From PALSA-505 sp036267135 (GTDB taxonomy: Bacteria > Actinomycetota > Actinomycetes > Streptosporangiales > Streptosporangiaceae), in contig DATAWQ010000151.1 of NCBI GenBank assembly GCA_036267135.1, positions 1 to 64,000 of the forward strand: 64,000 nt of DNA. Direction: 5' to 3'. Positions within the stretch are counted from its first letter, which is position 1. Every line of letters starts with the position of its first letter. The notes under the pieces were generated by a model. That model made no database searches. It was not told the DNA's origin and saw only the letters and a program-made list of their open reading frames with translations. The translations under genes and the position numbers were made by a program. Positions 60,755 through 64,000 of this stretch are shown here, in pieces.

Positions 60755-60790
60755 GGCCCGGCTCGCCCCTGTCTGTAGGGCGACCGGGCC
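60755..60790 (+). terminator. Probable terminator of the lipase gene
   Basis: GGCCCGGcTCGCCC and GGGCGAcCGGGCC pair with one bulge around a 9-nt loop, 20 nt past the lipase stop. There is no T-run. Confidence 0.5.
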
Positions 60791-60856
60791 GGCCCCGTCA
60801 CGGGCTAGGCCGGCCGGTAATGAACGGCTGCGCACCTGGGCCCTTCACCCCGGCTC

Positions 60857-60885
60857 TTGACGTAGATCGTTCGTATCCATACGAT
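60857..60885 (+). promoter_or_regulatory. APC permease promoter with shared operator
   Basis: TTGACG (60857-60862), a 17-nt spacer and TACGAT (60880-60885) form a good sigma-70-type promoter. The palindrome TCGTAT-cc-ATACGA (60871-60884) covers the spacer and -10. The 20-mer at 60865-60884 is the exact inverted copy of 32550-32569 before the catabolic operon. Confidence 0.82.
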
Positions 60886-60942
60886 CGCGCCATCGGAACC
60901 CCGCACTCCGGGACCGCACTCCCAGAAAGGGAGGTGCCCACG

Positions 60943-62409
60943 ATGGGGACGTCCACGCCGGAATACGAGCGCCTCGGCGCGAAGCGGCTCGCACTCCCTG
61001 ATGTCATCGCCCAGTCCGTCGGGTTCATGGGGCCGGTGTTCTCCGCGGCCTTCCTGGTCCCGCTGGTGGCCGGGCTGATCAGCGCGTCCGGCAAGGGCGG
61101 CGGCATCGCGTCGCCGATCTCGGTGGTCATCGCGGCCGTCGGGGTGTTCGCGCTCGGCTGGATCGTGTCCAGGTACGCCAGGGAGATCCACGCCGCCGGG
61201 TCGCTGTACGACTACGTCACCCGCGGGCTGGGCAAGCGGGTCGGCACGGCGGCCGGGTGGCTGTACTACGGCGGGGTGCTGGCCTTGCTGACCGGGTTGC
61301 TGCTGCTGATCGGCGGCTACCTGCAGTCCACCATCGCGGCCGAGTTCAAGGTCAATCCGCTGCCGTCCTGGGTCTGGACGCTGCTGGCGCTGGCGGCGAT
61401 CACCGTCATCCTGTACTTCGGCGTGCGGCTGTCCACCCGCAGCCAGCTCGCGCTCGCGCTGATCTCGATCACGGTGGTGACCATCTTCTTCATCGTGATC
61501 ATCGCCAAGCTCGGCTCGGCGAACAGCCTCCGTCCGTTCCGGCCCTCGTCGGCGGGCGACGGCTGGGGCGGCATCTTCTTCGGCGTGCTGTACGGCGTGC
61601 TGCTGTTCGTCGGCTTCGAGACGGCCGCCAACCTGGCCGAGGAGACGCCGCGGCCACGCCGGGACATCCCCATCGCGGTGATGACCACGGCCGGGATCGC
61701 TACCGTGTTCTTCGTGCTGGCCGCCTACGTCGAGGTGGCCGGCTTCCACTACGACCTGAGGACGCTGACCGCCGCCGCCTCCGCACCGCTGTTCGCGCTG
61801 GGCGCGGCTAAGTCCGCGGGCGGTTACGGCGGCACCTGGATCGACCGGCTGCTCGAACTCGTGGTGCTGTTCGACATGCTGGCCGTGGCCATCGGCTGCG
61901 CCGTGTCCGCCTCCCGCGGGATCTTCGCGATGGGCCGGGACCGGCGGATTCCGGCCCCGCTGGCCGTGGTGTCCAAACGGCACGGCTCGCCGCTGGGGGC
62001 CACCGTGTTCGTGGCGGGTGTGGCGCTGGTCGTGCTGCTGGTCAACCAATTCTGGACCGGGCTGTTCGCGCTGCCGGCCACGCCGCATTACTTCGCCATG
62101 TTCGCCTGGGAGTCCACGTTCGGCGGGTTCGCGCTGGTCGTCGTGTACCTGCTGATGTCGGTGGGGTCGCTGCGCAGCTTCAGGTACCTACAGCAGCGGG
62201 TGCGGGCGCTGGTGTCGGCGGTGCTCGGCATCGTGATCACCGGCGGGGCCATCTTCGGCTCGTTCTACAAGGTCACCAGCCCGACCATCCTGGCACCCTG
62301 GTTCGCGCTGGGGCTGCTGGCGATCGGGTTCGCATCGACCTGGGTGCTGCGGGCACGCGATCCGGCGAGCAGCAAGCTGGCCGACCTCAGGCACAAGAGC
62401 TCGGTGTAG
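60943..62409 (+). CDS. APC-superfamily amino-acid/amine permease
   Basis: The product is 488 aa with AAAGGGAGGTG 6 nt before ATG 60943. Twelve helices are visible. Helix 1 carries IAQSVGFMGPVFSAAFL, the unwound substrate motif of the family; helix 6 region has FVGFETAANLAEETPRPRRD, and ASRGIFAMGRDRRIPAP follows helix 8. Such proteins import amino acids or amines with protons. The shared operator predicts co-expression with the dioxygenase/decarboxylase operon, so its cargo is likely the substrate of that pathway. Confidence 0.9.
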   Translation: MGTSTPEYERLGAKRLALPDVIAQSVGFMGPVFSAAFLVPLVAGLISASGKGGGIASPISVVIAAVGVFALGWIVSRYAREIHAAGSLYDYVTRGLGKRVGTAAGWLYYGGVLALLTGLLLLIGGYLQSTIAAEFKVNPLPSWVWTLLALAAITVILYFGVRLSTRSQLALALISITVVTIFFIVIIAKLGSANSLRPFRPSSAGDGWGGIFFGVLYGVLLFVGFETAANLAEETPRPRRDIPIAVMTTAGIATVFFVLAAYVEVAGFHYDLRTLTAAASAPLFALGAAKSAGGYGGTWIDRLLELVVLFDMLAVAIGCAVSASRGIFAMGRDRRIPAPLAVVSKRHGSPLGATVFVAGVALVVLLVNQFWTGLFALPATPHYFAMFAWESTFGGFALVVVYLLMSVGSLRSFRYLQQRVRALVSAVLGIVITGGAIFGSFYKVTSPTILAPWFALGLLAIGFASTWVLRARDPASSKLADLRHKSSV

Positions 62410-62476
62410 CGAGCACCGGTGTAGCGAGCACCGGTGTAGCCAGCACCGGTGTAGCCAGCACCGGTGTAGCGAGCAC
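62402..62476. repeat. Five tandem 15-bp units carrying the permease stop codon
   Basis: CGGTGTAGCGAGCAC is repeated five times (62402, 62417, 62432, 62447, 62462); units 3 and 4 have GCCAGC instead of GCGAGC. Each unit holds TAG in the reading frame of the permease gene, whose own stop is in the first unit. Confidence 0.9.
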
Positions 62477-62562
62477 CGTATGGCCAGCACTCCGGACCAC
62501 CTGCCGCCCCCGCATAGCCTGAGAAGCCGGAGCAAAACCTCTCAAGCTGAAAGCGGGACTAC

Positions 62563-62964
62563 GTGGTTGGCCTGGTCATTGCTGTCTGTGCCGGTGCGAT
62601 GCTCGTGCTGTACGCCGTCGACCGCGGCGTCAAGGCCCGAATCCGGGCCAGGCGCCGGCGCGTGATGACCGACCGGCTGGCCGCGGCCACCGTGAGAGCC
62701 GATGAACAGCAGGCCAGACGCCAGGCCACGGCGCGCGCCAGCAAAGCGCTGACCTCGGTCATGCCCGCTATCAAGCGCCCGCCGCTGAGCGCTCCCGGCC
62801 CGCAGGGCGCTCCCGGCCCGCAGGGCGTGCGTGGCCCGCAGAGCGGGTCGGGCAAGCAGGTGCGGCCCGCCAGCGCCGACCGGCCCGGGCAGCCCGGCCA
62901 CGGCTCCACCCGCCCGGGGCGGCGGTCGTCCAGGACCGGGCCGCAGCAGGCCTACCGCCGGTAA
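62563..62964 (+). CDS. Small membrane protein with Pro/Gly/Arg-rich tail
   Basis: The product is 133 aa from GTG 62563. One helix (residues 1-20, VGLVIAVCAGAMLVLYAVDR) is followed by a basic stretch (KARIRARRRRVMTDRLAAAT) and a disordered tail with a collagen-like GPQGAPGPQGVRGPQ. Topology would put the tail in the cytoplasm. Not recognised as a known family. Its stop-codon region is duplicated. Confidence 0.55.
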   Translation: MVGLVIAVCAGAMLVLYAVDRGVKARIRARRRRVMTDRLAAATVRADEQQARRQATARASKALTSVMPAIKRPPLSAPGPQGAPGPQGVRGPQSGSGKQVRPASADRPGQPGHGSTRPGRRSSRTGPQQAYRR

Positions 62965-62987
62965 GTGCAGGCCTACCGCCGGTAGGT
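62946..62987. repeat. 21-bp stop-codon duplication ending in a palindrome
   Basis: GCAGGCCTACCGCCGGTA opens two 21-bp units (62946-62966, 62967-62987). The first carries the TAA stop of the preceding gene, the second an in-frame TAG. The second unit also contains CCTACCG-c-CGGTAGG (62972-62986), so the convergent relic gene ends in the same TyrArgArg-stop. Confidence 0.8.
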
Positions 62988-63206
62988 GAAGAACGCGGTC
63001 GAACGGCTCGGCCCGGATCCGGTGAAGTCGCTCTCGATCGTGGTCACGGTCACCTTGACCTTGGCGTGGGCCTGGCCGGGCGGGGCCACGGCGTCGACCT
63101 GGCCGGTCGCGCCGCAGTACAGCAGCGTCGCCGGGTTGCTGAACGTCTTGGCCGGCACCTGGCCGAAGTAGACGCCGGTGACGCAGCCCAGGTTCTGGCC
63201 GCTTCT
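62973..63206 (-). pseudogene. C-terminal fragment of an IPT/TIG-domain protein
   Basis: About 77 residues match one IPT/TIG immunoglobulin-like domain: VTGVYFGQVPAKTFSNPATL, QVDAVAPPGQAHAKVKVTVT and the closing FFTYRR. There is no signal peptide or further domain upstream; the frame there runs into the promoter of the SMP-30 gene. It is the end of a longer secreted or surface protein that has lost its front. Confidence 0.68.
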
Positions 63207-63312
63207 TGGGAAGGCCAGATTCCTGAAAATGCACGCGTGCGGTGTCGATATCGGTGCGGGCCGCTCGTGTAGTGGGTGACAAGAGCTCACATCCGACCCG
63301 AGGAGGTCAACA

Positions 63313-64000
63313 ATGTCGGCCATGGCTGACCCGGAAGTCCTGCTGGCAGACCGCGTGTTCGGCGAGTCGGCGCGCTGGCACGACGATCGCCTGTGGTTCG
63401 CCGACTGGGCCACGCAGGAAATCATCGCCGTCGGCCTGGACGGCAAGAGCGAGGTCGTCACTGAGGTTCCCAGCCGCTTGCCGATCTGCTTCGACTGGCT
63501 GCCGGACGGGACGCTGCTGGTGGTGGCGGGCCGCGACGCGCGGCTGCTGCGCCTCGAACCCGACGGCTCACTCGTGACCTACGCCGAGCTGAGTGACGTG
63601 GCCACCATGTGGAACGAGATCGTGGTGGACGGCCGGGGGAACGCCTACGTCAACGGCGCCAGCCCCGACTTCGAGCGGGGTGACTTCCCACCCGGAATCG
63701 TCGCGCTGGTGACGCCGGACCGGACGGTGCGTCAGGTGGCCGACGGCATCCTGTTCGGCAACGGCATGGCCGTCACCCCGGACAACTCCACGCTCATCGT
63801 GGCCGAGTCGCACGGCCACAGACTCACCGCCTTCGGCATCGAGGCCGACGGCAGCCTGTCCGGCCGGCGGGTGTGGGCCGACCTCGGCGAGGCGCCACCG
63901 GATGGTATCTGCCTAGACGCCGACGGCTGCGTCTGGTACGCCGACGTGCCCCACAAATGCTGCGCTCGCGTTCGCGAGGGCGGCGAGATACTGACCACCC
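63313..64000 (+). CDS. SMP-30/gluconolactonase-family protein (3' end outside window)
   Basis: AGGAGG stands 6 nt before ATG 63313 and 229 codons are visible. The SMP-30 propeller shows as VFGESARWHDDRLWFADWAT (metal Glu in GES), ICFDWLPDGTLLVV, MWNEIVVDGRGNAYVNG (metal Asn), FGNGMAVTPDNSTLIVAESH and PPDGICLDADGCVWYADV (metal Asp). Family members hydrolyse sugar lactones or related esters with a divalent metal. The C-terminal blades lie beyond the window. Confidence 0.92.
   Translation, partial: MSAMADPEVLLADRVFGESARWHDDRLWFADWATQEIIAVGLDGKSEVVTEVPSRLPICFDWLPDGTLLVVAGRDARLLRLEPDGSLVTYAELSDVATMWNEIVVDGRGNAYVNGASPDFERGDFPPGIVALVTPDRTVRQVADGILFGNGMAVTPDNSTLIVAESHGHRLTAFGIEADGSLSGRRVWADLGEAPPDGICLDADGCVWYADVPHKCCARVREGGEILTT

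Noticed and set aside
62402..62476. CRISPR array
   Set aside because: The 15-bp units are directly adjacent with no spacers and there are no cas genes; it is a simple tandem repeat.

Overview
The window is high-GC DNA whose codons end almost always in G or C. It carries F420-type luciferase-like oxidoreductases, a modular type I polyketide synthase, DesK/NarL two-component systems and several promoters with a -10 box 6-7 nt before the start codon. Together these point to a filamentous actinobacterium of the Streptomyces/Streptosporangium/Actinomadura kind. The genus cannot be fixed from the sequence alone.

Layout. (1) 1-16.1 kb is the edge of a biosynthetic gene cluster. A giant minus-strand PKS gene (at least 4191 codons, three KS-AT-KR modules, no DH or ER, running off the left edge) faces a divergent one-module C-A-PCP NRPS gene across a 490-bp intergenic region with two inverted repeats. 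(2) 16.1-17.25 kb holds a TetR gene and, upstream of it on the same strand, a microprotein gene rich in Arg-Asp and Arg-Glu. The two share a duplicated promoter/operator block; the second copy still carries a decayed tetR 5' end. (3) 17.3-21.4 kb is a four-gene molybdate/tungstate ABC transport operon (binding protein, permease, ATPase, and a regulator that joins an XRE helix-turn-helix to a binding-protein-like domain). (4) 21.5-32.4 kb is accessory: an MMPL transporter relic, a sensor-domain membrane protein, two LLM oxidoreductases, a DnaA-box cluster, a secreted S53 (sedolisin) protease, a glutamine-synthetase-like ligase, an MFS/HxlR divergent pair, tandem hairpin repeats and a frameshifted secreted protein.

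(5) 32.55-41.4 kb is a plus-strand catabolic operon: an acetoacetate-decarboxylase-fold protein, an aldehyde dehydrogenase, an HpaD-like extradiol dioxygenase, an FAH-fold isomerase/decarboxylase, a PLP decarboxylase, arginine deiminase and a membrane-embedded spermidine-synthase-like protein. It is preceded by a 20-bp site that recurs, identical but inverted, in the promoter of an APC-family amino-acid/amine permease 28 kb away (60.9 kb). The likely reading is one regulon for uptake and breakdown of an aromatic amino acid or amine. (6) 41.5-57.6 kb is regulatory and export: isochorismate synthase, an XRE-NB-ARC-TPR regulator, a MacB-like ABC exporter divergent from a kinase/regulator/DUF4097-like operon, a DHA2 drug exporter with its TetR, a second NarL/DesK pair, a MarR regulator and a class I glutamine amidotransferase. 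(7) 57.7-64 kb holds a cytochrome P450, a methyltransferase relic, a secreted lipase, the APC permease, a small membrane protein, a TIG-domain relic and a partial SMP-30 gene.

The least explained signals are the duplicated tetR operator driving the RD-rich microprotein, the operator shared by the catabolic operon and the distant permease, a recurring habit of in-frame tandem duplication around stop codons (four genes), the DnaA-box cluster away from any dnaA/dnaN, and two tandem hairpin elements near 31.7 kb.
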